Part shown: piece after piece, positions 48,160 to 59,915 of the stretch
How positions within the stretch are numbered: position 1 is the first letter of the stretch
Layout: each line of letters begins with the position of its first letter
Assembly: GCA_023333565.1 (NCBI GenBank)
Contig: JAJKFH010001315.1
Span: forward strand, 1,178,001-1,242,000
Length of the DNA stretch: 64,000 bases
Source of the DNA: Puffinus mauretanicus
Taxonomy: Eukaryota > Chordata > Aves > Procellariiformes > Procellariidae
Reading direction: 5' to 3'
Translations under genes and position numbers: made by a program
Notes under the pieces: generated by a model
What the model was told of the DNA's origin: nothing
The model's database searches: none
The model's input: the letters and a program-made list of their open reading frames with translations, nothing else

Positions 48160-50072
48160 GCTACAGGCTACCCGACCAGGAAAACCGAGAGGATGAGGTC
48201 CTCTATAGATAGATAGGAGCAGCCTCATGTTCACAAGCCCTGGTCCTCATGGGGGACTTCCACCACCCTGATATCTGTTGGAGGGACAACACAGCAGGGC
48301 ATAAGCAATCCGAGAGGTTCCTGGAATTGCATCGATGATAACTTCCTTCTCCAAGTGATAGAGGAGCCAGCGAGGAGAGGTGCTATGCTGGACCTTGTTC
48401 TCACCGACAAGGAGGGGCTGGTAGGGAATGTGAAGCTCAAGGGCAGCCTTGGCTGCAATGACCATGAAATGGTGGAGTTCAAGACCCTTAGGGCACGGAG
48501 GAGGGCGCACAGCAAGCTCACTACCCTGGACTTCAGGAGAGCAGACTTTGGCCCCTTCAGGGATTTGCTTGGTAGAGTGCCATGGGATAAAGCCCTGGAG
48601 GGAAGAGGGGCCCAAGAAAGCTGGTTAATACTCAAGGATCACCTCCTCCCAGCTCAGGAGCGATGCATCCCAACAAAGAGGAAGTCAGGACACTATCCAT
48701 CATATTTGAGAATTTGTGGCAGTCCTACTGTGACATTCCCACTCACTGGAAAAGGGGAAACATAACCCCCATTTTTAAAAAGGGAAAAAAGGAGGACCCG
48801 GGGAACTGCAGGCTAGTCAGCCTCACCTCTGTGCCTGGCAAGATCATGGAGCAGATCCTCCTGGAAACTATGCTAAGGCACATGGAAAATAAGGAGGTGA
48901 TTAGTGACAGCCAAGGGCAAATCATGCCTGACAAATTTGGTGGCCTTCTATGAGGGGGTTACAGCATTGGTGGATAAGGGAAGACCAACTGACATAATCT
49001 ACCTGGACTTGTGCAAAGCATTTGACACTGTCCTGCACGACATCCTTGTCTCTAAATTAGAGAGACATGGATTTGACAGATGGACCACTCAGTGGATAAG
49101 GAATTGGCTGGATGGTCGCACTCAAAGAATTGCGGTCAATGGCTCGATGTCCAAGTGGAGACCAGTGACGAGCGGCATTCCTCAGGGTTTGGTATTGGGA
49201 CTAGCGCTGTTTAACATCTTTGCCCGTGACACGGACAGTGGGATTGAGTGCACCCTCAGCAAGTTTGCCAACAACACCAAGCTATGTGGTGCAGTCGATA
49301 CACTGGAGGGAAGGGATGCCATCCAGAGGGACCTTGACAGGCTTGAGAGGTGGGCCCATGCGAACCTCATGAAGTTCAACAAGGCCAAGTGCAAGGTCCT
49401 GCATATAGGTTGGGGCAATCCCAAGCACAAATACAGGCTGGGTGGAGAATGGATTGAGAGCCACCCTGAGGAGAAGGACTTGGGGGTGTTGGCTAATAAG
49501 AAGCTCAACATGAGCCGGCAATACGCACTTGCAGCCCAGAAAACCAACTGTATCCTGGGCTGCATCAAAAGAAGCGTGGCTAGCAGGTTGAGGGAGGTGA
49601 TTCTGCCCCTCTATTCTACTCTCATGAGACCCCACCTGGAGTACTGCATCCAGCTCTGGAGCACCCAACATAAGAAGGGCATGGACCTGTTGGAACAAGT
49701 CCAGAGGAGGGCCACAAAAATGATCAGAGGGCTGGAGCACCTCTCCTATGAAGACAGGCTGAGAGAGTTGGGGTTGTTTAGCCTGGAGAAGAGAAGACTC
49801 CGGGGAGACCTTACAGCAGCCTTCCAGTACCTGAAGGGGGCCTACAAGAAAGCTGGAGAGGGACATTTTACAAGGGCATGTAGTGATAGGACAAGGGGTA
49901 GTGGATTTAAACTGAAGGAGGGTAGATTTAGATTAGAGATTGGGAAGAAATTCTTTACTGCTGAGGGTGGTGGGAACTATCTGGGAACAGGTTGCCCAGA
50001 GAAGTTGTGGATGCCCCCTCCCTAGAAGTGTTCAATGCCAGGTTAGATGGGGCTTTGAGCAACCTGGTCTAG
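48160..50072 (+). pseudogene. CR1 ORF2 remnant (endonuclease and RT)
   Basis: Endonuclease C-terminal codons run to about 48690 (LDLVLTDKEGLVG, LTTLDFRRADF). Then the sequence jumps directly to the RT entrance ([16 protein letters not shown]), so an internal deletion has removed the spacer usually found between the two. The RT is read from 48904 to about 50025 with [10 protein letters not shown] and SGIPQG motifs. The catalytic FADD box reads FANN (49264-49275), so the enzyme is dead. Further frame changes affect the start of the RT and the last codons. The family stop lies near 50070. Confidence 0.88.
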
Positions 50073-50143
50073 TGGAAGGTGTCCCTGCCCATGGCAGGGG
50101 GGCTGGAACTAGGTGATCTTTAAGGTCCCTTCCAACGCAGACC

Positions 50144-50159
50144 ATTCTATGATTCTATG
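50144..50159 (+). repeat. CR1 3'-terminal repeat (ATTCTATG)x2
   Basis: Two tandem ATTCTATG units follow CTTTAAGGTCCCTTCCAAC, the hallmark CR1 3' end where reverse transcription starts. Confidence 0.92.
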
Positions 50160-50557
50160 ATCATTAAAGTCAAAGACGATCCAAAGAAACATTTCCATCT
50201 CTAAATTTGTAAGCATCACTTCAGCAACACAACTACAGAAATAGATCTAAATGCAGGCAGCGAGCACTGTTCAGCATTAGGTGAGGAACCAGTCAAGGGA
50301 CAGTCAAAGACAAAGCCATTGATACAGGTCCAATGAGACTACCAACTTTTCACAAATCTAAATAATAATGAAGACATAACTATATGGACCTTCAAGACAT
50401 AACAGCATTCTGGGTATTTAAAATTCATTCCTTTAGTCTTCTATTTTTCTCCTTTTATGTTTTTCATTAACACAAAAAATTTCAATATAAAGAGGCTTTT
50501 TGCATGTGCTTCACATAAAAACGTTTAGCCTCCCTCTGGCCGAGATCAGTGTACTAC

Positions 50558-50690
50558 CTCTGAACTCCTGCTCTAAAACCAATACGTGCACTTCTAGCAA
50601 ATTCTCTGCTACTGCAAATAGCCTCAGAGAAGCCCTGTCCATTTCCAGCAGCAGAGGTCTTGGCTGACTCCCCTCGAAGTTCTTCTCTCT
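50558..50690 (-). CDS. Candidate internal exon, 44 codons
   Basis: The acceptor lies in CTTTAAATAGAG and the donor is AGAG|GTAGTA. The chosen frame starts in phase 0 and reads through PRPLLLEMDRASLRLFAVAE and LLEVHVLVLEQEFR, leaving one base for the next exon. A second minus frame is also open here, but its composition is less protein-like and its phase does not fit the next exon. Several AG choices at the acceptor leave the first few residues uncertain. Confidence 0.42.
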
Positions 50691-51329
50691 CTCTATTTAA
50701 AGCATCACAATAGATGAGAGGTTGACATATGTAACACAAAGACACTTGTTTTATGAAACTTCTATCTGAAAGTAATGAAGCTAAAACAAGAATGAAAAAA
50801 TAGAAAGGGAGGTCATAGATAGTTCTCTGTTTTAACATCAACGATGAAAATATTTGTGCAACTAAAAATGTGTCTTCAGTCTAACTTCAAATAGGACTCA
50901 AGTGAAAATTTCATGCATTCTCCAACTCTTCATTTGTAACTGGACGCCAACTAAGAGGTTTGGAAACACATGTCAACCAAAAACCTGGACCATAAGAGAT
51001 AACATGCAAATAAAAAGATACTAAAAACCACTGTGACCAATAACTGTTTCCTCAAAATCATTTGTAAGAGTTATTGCTTTGTTAAGCACAGCTGTCCAGC
51101 TGCCGTGGTGCTCCAGCAGACATGCCATCCAGCATTTTTAATAGGCCTGATGGCAGTATATTCTCATCACTAGCAGTTAATCGGCTACCTCTTGGCTTCA
51201 CCACACAGCTTAGCACTAGACAAGGTGCAGCGTTACCTTTCACTGCGGTTCCCAGGTACTAAACCAATTTGCATCAGGCAGGAGACCTGCCAAAATGGCA
51301 GAAGGCACCATGAACTCAGAGGCCCTGAC

Positions 51330-51462
51330 CTGATGTGGCAGCGCTGGCTTGATGGCAATTCTCAAAATTTTTAGTTTTCCCCTGAGTTGATCCAAAATGA
51401 AGTCTTTCAAAATTTCTACAAGCTGTAGAATTGAACATAAGTTCATATTTGAAGGCATCTCT
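51330..51462 (-). CDS. Candidate internal exon, 44 codons
   Basis: The acceptor follows a good branch-point-like TCTGACTTATTAAT and ends CACTAAG. One base completes the upstream split codon, then EMPSNMNLCSILQLVEILKD and FILDQLRGKLKILRIAIKP are read. The donor CATCAG|GTCAGG leaves phase 0. The frame stays open to a TGA near 51251, so the donor position is inferred from phase and site quality. Confidence 0.42.
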
Positions 51463-51654
51463 CTTAGTGTGCATATTAATAAGTCAGATTTTTTTAAGAC
51501 AGCTAGGATCTCATGTGTAGATCCAACAGAGCGCCAAATACAGGATATATTTAGGGAGACATTTTTTACATGCAGAAAAAACACCAGCAATATCCTCAGC
51601 AAACTTAGAAATTAGATTCCAGCTGTCCGGGCAAAAATTAATCACAGTTGGGGT

Positions 51655-51712
51655 TTTTTTTGGTTTTTTTTTGTTTGTTTGTTTGTTTTTTTGTTTGTTT
51701 GGTTTTTTTTAA
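51655..51712. repeat. T-rich (GTTT)n simple repeat
   Basis: Runs of T interrupted by single G residues, with several GTTT units. It could be an old LINE or SINE tail, but no element body is next to it. Confidence 0.65.
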
Positions 51713-54058
51713 AAGGTACTCAGCTTCTTACCAATGGAATAAGCCCTCTAAAGTTTCAACATTCTTAATCATAAGCTGCCCTGATAAAAGTACTATGACC
51801 CTCCATGTTCAATGGCATGATGTGATTTGGCAATATGTTGGCTGTTATGTCTAGAGCCAAACACTTCCTAGATCCAGATAATCCTGTGTTTAATTTTTAG
51901 GCCACCCTTCCATTCACAATATTTGGTAGCAACAACTTTGAGCTATTTACATGTATCTCATAGTTTCAAGATCTTATCTAATAAAATAAGGATATCACTA
52001 CTTACTAATTCATCAAAGCTTTTGCAAGTACAAGCTGTAGCATCTTTCTAAGAAGTGTTTCCATTTGTTCCAAAACTTTCACTCTGATTCCAAATAGCAT
52101 TATCACTGTGATGCTTTTATCTAGGATGTATATTGTATTACACTTCTAGAAGTCAAGGGTTAGATACGGAAAGGGAAAACTATGCAACATGAATTCCTGA
52201 AGCGTACTGGCAGCCCACAGCCACATCAAGACCAGTCTAAAAATAAGTCAGTTTGCTCTGGTCCAGAAAGCCAAGTACCAACACCAGCTCCTTGAAACAA
52301 TCTTCTTTCCACTGTTACCAAGCAAGCTAAAATCACTATCTGTCAAAGAAAGAAATCCTGGAAGGAAGCACAAACCACTGCTCTTTGTCATAGTAGAAAG
52401 TTATGAGCTTCAAGGCATGTTTGAAAATAAAATGTCAATGGTGCCTCTGAAATTAGATTTTCAGCGTGTTTTCATTTCATCACACGGTCCTCCCTCGTCT
52501 CAGCATCTTGTGTCTGTAGGCTACATATAAATCTCAGTCTTAAGAGATCACAAAAAACAATCTGGCAACAATGAGAAAATAGACCAGATTTTTTTTTTTC
52601 CCAAAGAGACAAGATATGAAGACATTTGTACTATATTCTTCACTTACTCATATAAGCTAGAGAAAAATCTCCAACTTTTCTCATCACCGCTTTCCACTAC
52701 AGCATTTAGAGAAGAAGTCCAAGACACTGGGATTTACCAGCCCTGCTAGCATTTCTTTGTAATAGTTTCCTTTTTACTGGAAAGTGTGGAACACCGGTAT
52801 CTTCTGACCTGGTGCACACACACCCACGACCCTTGCCAAAACCGCCAACTCCTTCCTTCTACCAGGAGAGCAGAACACATCTGCAGGGAGATCAAGCTGT
52901 ATCCTATTCTGGTTTTTACCTTTTCAAGCCTTTTTCTCCTCAGTGGAGTTTCATTGATCTAACACGGATAAGCCATTGTTTGTCCACCAAAAAAAGTCTA
53001 ATCCTTACTGATTTAGTACAAACCAGCATCTGGGGATGGGGAGGAGAGTATCTGCAACCTGGCAATCGTTTCCTGGTGGGTCAGACTATTAGGAAAAAAG
53101 AAAAGCAGAATTTTATAGTATAACAGATACATTTGAACTGGAATCAATAGGGACACCCAAACATGTACTTTGTACCGTATGTTTTCAGACTAAGTTTTTC
53201 TGAATACTACATTTATAAAAAGACATGGTTCCACTAGTGCTAGAAATATTCATTGATCAGTCCACAGTTTTCCACAAGCCTCTGGGCTAGAAAAACCACA
53301 CTTCTCAGGAAAGAAGAGCATGTAATTCTGTCAGCTGGAATAGGTGAAAGCATATTCTCAGTTTTCCCTGTCCTTCTGCACAAGAAAGGGCTCTCCAAAC
53401 AGCTGGCACAGACTCCCCTTTCCAGATATCTGTGTTTCCTTACAGGGTCCCAAAAGCAGGGAGAGGGCAGGAATGCCCTCCTACTCCTGCAGGACAGGAA
53501 AAGGCTGTATTTCAGCAGGGAACACAGCATTTCCTCCACCTGAGCCAGAAAGGGAGACGAGAGCTCAGCGGCTGTGGGGAAATCACTGTGCCTGAATGAG
53601 ACTGGAAACCTGATGGGGAGGGTTTGCCTTCCTCAGAAAGTCTTGTGGGGTGAGGAAGAGGGAGGAGTTTTTTTTTTTTTTTTCTTTCCTAGAGACTTTG
53701 GAGGTAGGAAGAAAACAAAGTAGTTCAACTGGAATGCTAAAAAGCCTGATGTTAACCCTTCAGGTGCATTTGTTTCATTAATAGGCAGTTTCATATTTAG
53801 GGAGCAGAAGCTATAGGATGTATATTGACTTTTATTCCCAGGAAGGAGCCACATGGCATCAGGATGTTTATGACCTGCACAGACAGCTCTGGTGGAAAGC
53901 AGCGGTAGACGCTCTTACATGTGCGTCCACAGGGAGCAGAGCCCCGGCAGTGTCCCCCACGCTCCAACTGGGGCAACCAAGGGCAGCATTCACTCTTCTC
54001 ATCTCCCCGTGGTTATGGCATCCACATGATGCAGCAAAGCAAAAAAGGGGGCACTTAC
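51713..54058. other. Intron, nothing assigned
   Basis: AT-rich. Open frames near 53.24-53.54 kb exist on both strands, but I could not decide that any is an exon. A T-run of about 16 lies near 53668. Confidence 0.45.
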
Positions 54059-54305
54059 GCTTCCAGAAGAGCCATTTGAACACAGCCTAAAGCATATCCC
54101 AAAGTCCACTTTGAAATACTCATCTTTTGAGATGCAGTCACACCAGTGCTATGAGCATCATTCAGGACCTTCTTAACTATGGGACCTTTGTGCAGAACAT
54201 GCGAGATGCTGCCAGGCTGTTCAATGACAACGGGGCATCCCAAACTCTCACAGCACATCCAGTACATTTCAACAAGACAGATCAACTGGGGCTTCTTTTC
54301 TACTG
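54059..54305 (-). CDS. Best candidate exon of the inferred gene, 82 codons
   Basis: A T-rich tract (TTTGTTTTTTTTAATGTTCTGAGAG) forms the acceptor and GGAAGC|GTAAGT is a consensus donor. The 247-base exon completes a split codon at each end and reads VEKKPQLICLVEMYWMCCES, PVVIEQPGSISHVLHKGPIV, and WTLGYALGCVQMALLE near its end. It is open throughout and protein-like in composition. Phases fit exon 55944-56015 upstream and 51330-51462 downstream. I do not recognise the protein; several Cys residues and mixed helix/strand character are visible, with no known motif. The plus strand is also open here, but lacks splice signals. Confidence 0.58.
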
Positions 54306-55943
54306 CTCTCAGAACATTAAAAAAAACAAAGCCCATGCTTCCATATTGTTGATTACATTGTTTTGTATTAAAAAAATAAAATATGCCCCACTTGCTTTTT
54401 ATATTCTTTCAGTCTTGCTTAACATGCACTAGTTAAGGAAAGAAGGCAGCATTACTGAGCTGAGTGACTGCAAGTTCTACACAAATAAAGAACAAAACCA
54501 TCCCAACTTGGATGTCTTTTCAAAGAAAGTGTTGGGGTTTTCTAAAGCAGCCTTATTTTTCGTGCAATGGAACTGAGGCAAATATAAAATGACAGTCAAG
54601 CATCAGAAAAGATGCACAGAGTAGACTATGGTTTTCCTGGCATCTCGTGTCAAGCTCCACATTGTCCAGTGACTGACCCACTACAAAGCATTTGAAACCA
54701 CAGAAGATATTCCTACCTAAATAGCATCTCTCAGCTTATATCTCCTTGCCATCATTAGATCTAAAACAAAGATCCATTTTTAAGTGTTTTGACTCTCTGA
54801 AGAGAAAAAAAAGAATAGGGCTGAAAGAGTTAAAGAGTTTATTGTGCTTTTACACATTTTAAGAGATCATCTTTCAACAATGGCAGTAAAATCAGCATGT
54901 AGTCTTAATTTTCTATGGTTGAACCTTGAACGTGAATCATTATATTACAATGTACTTATTGATTTCAACAGGAAGAGGATTAAGCCCAGAAAATCAGGTT
55001 AGGAACCTGAAACTGGACTGAGGAAAATGGAATTTTTCTGGTACTAAAACCCTCTTATGTTATGTAAAATACATTAGAATTTTATATATGAGATTTGGCC
55101 ATTTGGAAAATATTCTTAACATCTCAAAACCCAGCAGAGATGTGACAAGGTCAGTGAACTGAAAATATGATTAGTAACCAGTGCTTTGAATAAAAACCCT
55201 ATTACTACACATATTATACAGTAATATCTGATTTTACCTACTTGCACAAACAGACATTATATTAAATGAAAGGTGTTTTAATGGCATATTCAACAGGTAT
55301 AAAGAGAAAACATCTGTGCTCACTGAGTGCTGTTTGTTGGCCACCGGTCCCACATTACCACATCTCCATTGTGTGCATATATATAATATACACATGCAGA
55401 GTATAGACAGGGTATATACTCTTCAAGTGCAAACAGAACATCAACTAAGAGAAACCATTTTCAATGGTTTCTGTGAGGAAGAAGAGGGAGAGAGGCAGGT
55501 TTGGGGCAGGCAAAAGCAGAGAAAAGTGGCGGTGACAAGGCAGGCTGCTCTGAGTATGGGGCTTTTTCATTACCATCTGTATTGCCACAGCTTTCAGACA
55601 ACCCACAAAGGGGATTAAATAAAAAATTAAAAAAGAAAATATACCCTTTTTTATATGTGTATGTGATGCCCCAACACGCCACTCTGCCTTGTCTGTGCTT
55701 TTCTAACCTCTGCTGACAATGGCAGTCCGGCCACCTGGGGACACGGCACATGGTTTAAGCATGCCCACTGCTTGCAGCAAGAGAACTGGCAAGTGGCTTG
55801 GGTGCTGGCACAGGCTGGCACCCTGGCAGTCCCTTTTATTCACCCTGGCATAACCTTTCATTCAAATGGTTTAGAAGAAATTTTGCCCAAGTTCCACATC
55901 CAACAAACATTTCTTAAAATGCTCTGGATAAGGATTTTCTTAC
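54306..55943. other. Intron, nothing assigned
   Basis: AT-rich intron between two candidate exons, without recognisable repeats. Confidence 0.4.
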
Positions 55944-56015
55944 ACAGAGAATAACAGTATCTTATTTTAAAGAGTACGCTGCAAACATCTTCAACTGCTT
56001 TGAACTTCAAATGAC
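55944..56015 (-). CDS. Candidate internal exon, 72 bases
   Basis: The acceptor GTCTGTTTTTGTTACTAG is strong and the donor CTCTGT|GTAAGA is good. Two bases complete the upstream codon, then HLKFKAVEDVCSVLFKIRYC is read, ending with one base of a split codon that the next exon completes. The frame also runs on past the donor to a TGA near 55872, so the donor is chosen on site quality and phase. Confidence 0.45.
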
Positions 56016-59000
56016 CTAGTAACAAAAACAGACTCTGTAAGCAATGAGCAAGTCGCATACTTCAGTGAGTAAGCACACAACTCATTGAAATTTCCAACTT
56101 ATTACAAATACTTAAATCAGAATTAGCTGTGTCAGAGAAGAGGGAAATTAATTTGTTAAACTTTAGCAGGAGGCCAGGGATGCTGGTAACACATGGGTGC
56201 AAATCACTCCTGTGTTAATATCTCATTTTTATTTGAAGCAGTTTGGGGCAAATATAAAAGGCTGATAAAGATATTTTGATCTGTGCAAGGTGACTTGAAC
56301 TAGAATATGGAAGTACTGGAAGTGACAAACGTTTCATCAAGCAAAAGAAAAAAAATACAGCAAGGATGGGAAATTAATCCAAATTCACAATCACAAGGCA
56401 TCTCTCTCTCTCCGTCCCCCACCTCCCCAGCAGCCCCCAGCTACCTGCACGCTGGTGCTGTTTGCTACCATCAGTGCTTCAATCTGCCCTCAGTGGGTCA
56501 CAGGCTCTTCTTTGTCACCACCATGACTTGTGTCCAGCTAACCGGCTCTCCACCAGCCTTCACACAAGGCTAGAAACAATTCTATTCAATTCCACTCCAG
56601 TAGTGCTGCACTGAAGCTGCAGATCAAGAGAAATAGATCTATGGGATACACACTGCCTTAAAAAACACACAATGGGGGATGGTGCAAGCCCAAAGAAAGC
56701 GATACTACCGGAGCACTCCAAGTCACAAGACAAAAGGAAGATTTCTTCTTAGGCTGCAAATCTTATCTCGTAAAAGACCAGATGGCACTAAGTTCGCACA
56801 GATGGCATGAAGCTGTTTAGGGTAAATTGCAGTCTAAGGTAAATCTGGACAAATACTTTAATTCTGTTTTTAATCATTCCATTGTTAATGGAGTTAATTG
56901 CATGGTCACTTGGGAAAAAGCCCTTTGCACTGAATTCAAAGGTAAAAAATGCCTTATAGAAATAAGCAAACACTTCCATTAGCCACTTCCACCAAGTAAG
57001 TTTGTAAGTCTTTCCAAAGTTAAATACGCAATTTTCTTTGGATTTTGGCTCTCCAAGCGTAACGTGACATGTTTCCAAAGCCCTAAGGCACCATGTCTCT
57101 CTTGGGAGCTGACGCAGGGTAGTACTGGAGTAACATCGGAGGAGGCAAGAGCCATGAGCACCCCAGCACCTCTGTGCTAGCTCCAACGTGGCCAGAACAG
57201 AGCAGGGAAATGGGTGTGGATTAGGAGTGTTGATACTCAACTTGGGACACCCATTGTCAAAATGAAGCTTGGTGTAGAGAGCAAAATATCCAAGCTCCAC
57301 AAAGGTATGGACAGGTTATACCCAGGGCATCTAGTCTTTGATCACAATTAGCATGCACAACCTATCAGCGGCATGGCTTCCACTCAAGGTAAAAGAAGGC
57401 AATAGTGGAGTTTGCCACCAATTATTCAGTCATGCATGAAGTGGAGCGTCTGAAAAATGTTGCTGCATTCTGGAAACATACTGCTCTTATTTGATATTGC
57501 TGTATAAGCATCAAACTATTTTGTTTTAAAAGCCATGGTAAATTTATGAATGAAACTGTGCAAGAGGGATTTAATAAGAGATCCATAGCAAGTGTTCAGT
57601 GGTCTGGATGTTGCCTGCCACCAGGGTAGCATGAAATCATTTGATAATTAGACCGTGGCCACGCAGGATTAGCATACCGTAAAAATATAGGGCTGCATTA
57701 TTTATATTTATATAACAGATGGATGTTTAAAAAGGTCGTGCATTTTTAATGAATGCAACGTCACGCCAGTGTTGACAGAAGACTTAGAAGTGCTACAATA
57801 TGGCCAAATCTAAAGCCTAAAAATGCTAAGCCCCCCTCCCTTCTTTCTTCTCCCCCCTCTCCTTCGGCCATGGAGCCAAGAAACAAATGTGCAATAGTGC
57901 TGTGAATTTCATTCCAGAGATCAGCTTACTGTACAATAATTACAGTATTTATAGGGCACTAGGTTATATTTTCTTTCATTTCATGTCCATTATAGGTAAT
58001 TACACGAGTCCCATTTCTAGAGCTACCTGAAGGCCCCATGACACATGGATAAGATAGAAGAGCAACTACTACTTAAAAATATGGTAAAGTACTAAAACTA
58101 TACTTTTTAAGCAGAGCAATATTTGCAAAATTTTCCATTAAATACAGGTCTGCAGAATATTTCTTCTTATTTAAAAAAAAATACAGAAGAGAGATCTGGT
58201 AATGAAGTACCAGTTCCTGATACTGTAACACCACAGAAATTGCATCCTTGCATTAACTATGATCTACAACTCTTTATTTCGGTGGGCAGCCCAAAGCTTC
58301 ACAGCCAAGCTGTAACAGAGAATGAACTTTGTGGCCCTGTACAGCCACGATGTCTCCATCACTGCCTACAGACAAGTCCCAAACCGCAGCCCTGAGAAAG
58401 CACAGGCACATTCAGATCTGAAATAATTCACAGAGCCAGAACCCTTCATCAAAAATCCCACAGGCATTTGCTAGGGAAAACAGCAGCAGTCTTCAGCCCC
58501 TGCCTTTTTGGCTTGCTCTGACCCTATTCTGGCATCACCAGCAAAACACACAGGCAGTGGGGACTGGATGCACGTGACAAACCTATATTAATACTACACC
58601 AAAGGCTGCACTCAAGCCCATTGCTATCAGCATAACCACAGAACATGTCATTTTTCCTCCATTATCAAGAGAGGTTTTTTTTCCCCCTCCCTCTCTAATG
58701 CTGAAACTCACAATAGGCCCCTTAGGTACTGATTCCCACTTTCCCCTGTATAACAACTTGCCAGTCCCATTTGAAGAGATAAACTTCTAAATGTTTTCCT
58801 CAAAAATCTCATCCCTCATCTCCTTTCTCCCCATCTTCCAGAGGGGGAGAGAAAAGGATGAGGGTCAGGATATAAAATACTGATATTCCAACAAAATATT
58901 TGAAAATAAGGAGGTTGCCAGAAAACCATTTTTAACATTTTAGGGATTTTAACCAAAAGTGGGCGTTTTTTCCACTTAAAGTTATCCTGAAAAGATACAA

Positions 59001-59882
59001 TAGGCTTTTTTTTTTTTTAAGCCAGCCCTTTTGTTAGGCCCCAATTTTCTTCTGAAAGGTTTTCATATGGAGCACTTGGAGTTCCAGAAAAATATATAAG
59101 CAGGAGTGCAATATGAACTTGTCCTCTTTTCTCCACAGGGTTGGTCCTGCCCTGGGCGGTACTACTGCAGTCCTGTCAGACTGGCAGTGGAAAAATGCAT
59201 TTAAACATTCATTTTAAACACCACTTTCAGATATAGCACTGGGAGAGGCCAAGGGGATTTCCAGGTGTAGAGCCTGAAACAAGTACAGGTGAGGGGAAGC
59301 TATTTGCCAAACTGAGCAGAAACACTGCATCGGCAAAATCTGCCTCCAGCGCACTCTAGCTGCCTGCGCACAACATGGCCTTAAAGAGGGTTATGGTGAA
59401 CCTGTGCGTAACAGTAAGTGGTACCAATAGCCAGGGCCTATTCCTCTCCCCTAAACTGAAAACCACCTAACTGTGAAGTCATGTGTTTCCTCACGGCATC
59501 CAATTGGACTGTGAATGTAATTGTGAGCAAGTATCATTGAAAGTTTTTTTATGATTCATAAGAGATGGAGACTTTGCTATTACAGTGTTGGATAGCCCAT
59601 TGGTATATTTGCCTAAAAATGCAAGTTTCACGTGCAAAATTCTAAATCACCTTTTCTATTCCAAAAACACTAATCTAAAACTTCCCACTTCTTGCAGATT
59701 CCTCAGGAGCAAGAGGCTGGAAAGAGAATGCTGGGCTGTACAAGCTACCATTCCAATACAAAACATGATCTTCATGTGCTACTGACTGGGTTATCTGGTA
59801 ACCTCTAATCACTCCAGCAATATTTAACAATAACGCTCTACTTTAGTGATTAATCATCATACAGCTAACTTTTGCCACTCAC
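56016..59882. other. Intron with possible conserved non-coding DNA
   Basis: A minus-strand frame of 170 codons (56788-57300) looks only partly protein-like and was not accepted. Around 57.5-58.0 kb the sequence is AT-rich with TAAT/ATTA motifs, as seen in developmental enhancers; this is an impression without any alignment. A T-run of about 12 lies near 59005. Confidence 0.3.
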
Positions 59883-59915
59883 CGAAATAGCTTTGCTTGG
59901 CCAGGGTGGGGTTCT
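59883..59915 (-). CDS. Candidate 33-base exon with near-consensus splice sites
   Basis: The acceptor is a long uninterrupted pyrimidine tract ending CCCCCCTCAG and the donor is TTTCG|GTGAGT, both close to consensus. Read as two bases, ten codons (NPTLAKQSYF) and one base, it joins in phase with exon 55944-56015. It is the most upstream exon that I can connect. The exon before it must end in phase 1 and was not found. Confidence 0.45.

Larger units (their letters stand above)
48155..50160 (+). mobile_element. 5'-truncated CR1 LINE
   Basis: It is a non-LTR retrotransposon of the CR1 family. The left end enters within the endonuclease ([12 protein letters not shown] motif near 48240) and the right end is the CR1 3' terminus with two ATTCTATG units (50144-50159). 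No target duplication is expected for CR1. The exact left border is uncertain by some tens of bases. It lies in an intron and antisense to the inferred host gene. Confidence 0.93.
33624..59915 (-). other. Unrecognised minus-strand host gene, 3' part (inferred)
   Basis: Reading the minus strand from 59.9 to 33.6 kb gives a chain of short open exons: 59883-59915, 55944-56015, 54059-54305, 51330-51462, 50558-50690, 41581-41839, probably 35246-35276, 34944-35030, 34207-34337 and 33624-33705. With the splice sites listed in each entry, every reading phase fits its neighbour, and the last exon ends in TAA. The predicted product (about 380 residues of C-terminus) is rich in Leu, Val and amphipathic helical stretches, with no membrane segment or catalytic motif that I recognise. 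I cannot name the gene. Each exon alone is weak; the run of matching phases is the evidence. Confidence 0.5.

Noticed and set aside
48231..49866. Minus-strand frames of 122-194 codons
   Set aside because: Antisense shadows of the CR1 coding region.
54127..54432. 101-codon plus-strand frame over the best exon
   Set aside because: No splice signals on the plus strand, whereas the minus strand has both acceptor and consensus donor.
56788..57300. 170-codon minus-strand frame as an exon of the inferred gene
   Set aside because: Part looks protein-like and an acceptor exists (near 56935), but no donor with the phase needed by neighbouring exons was found.
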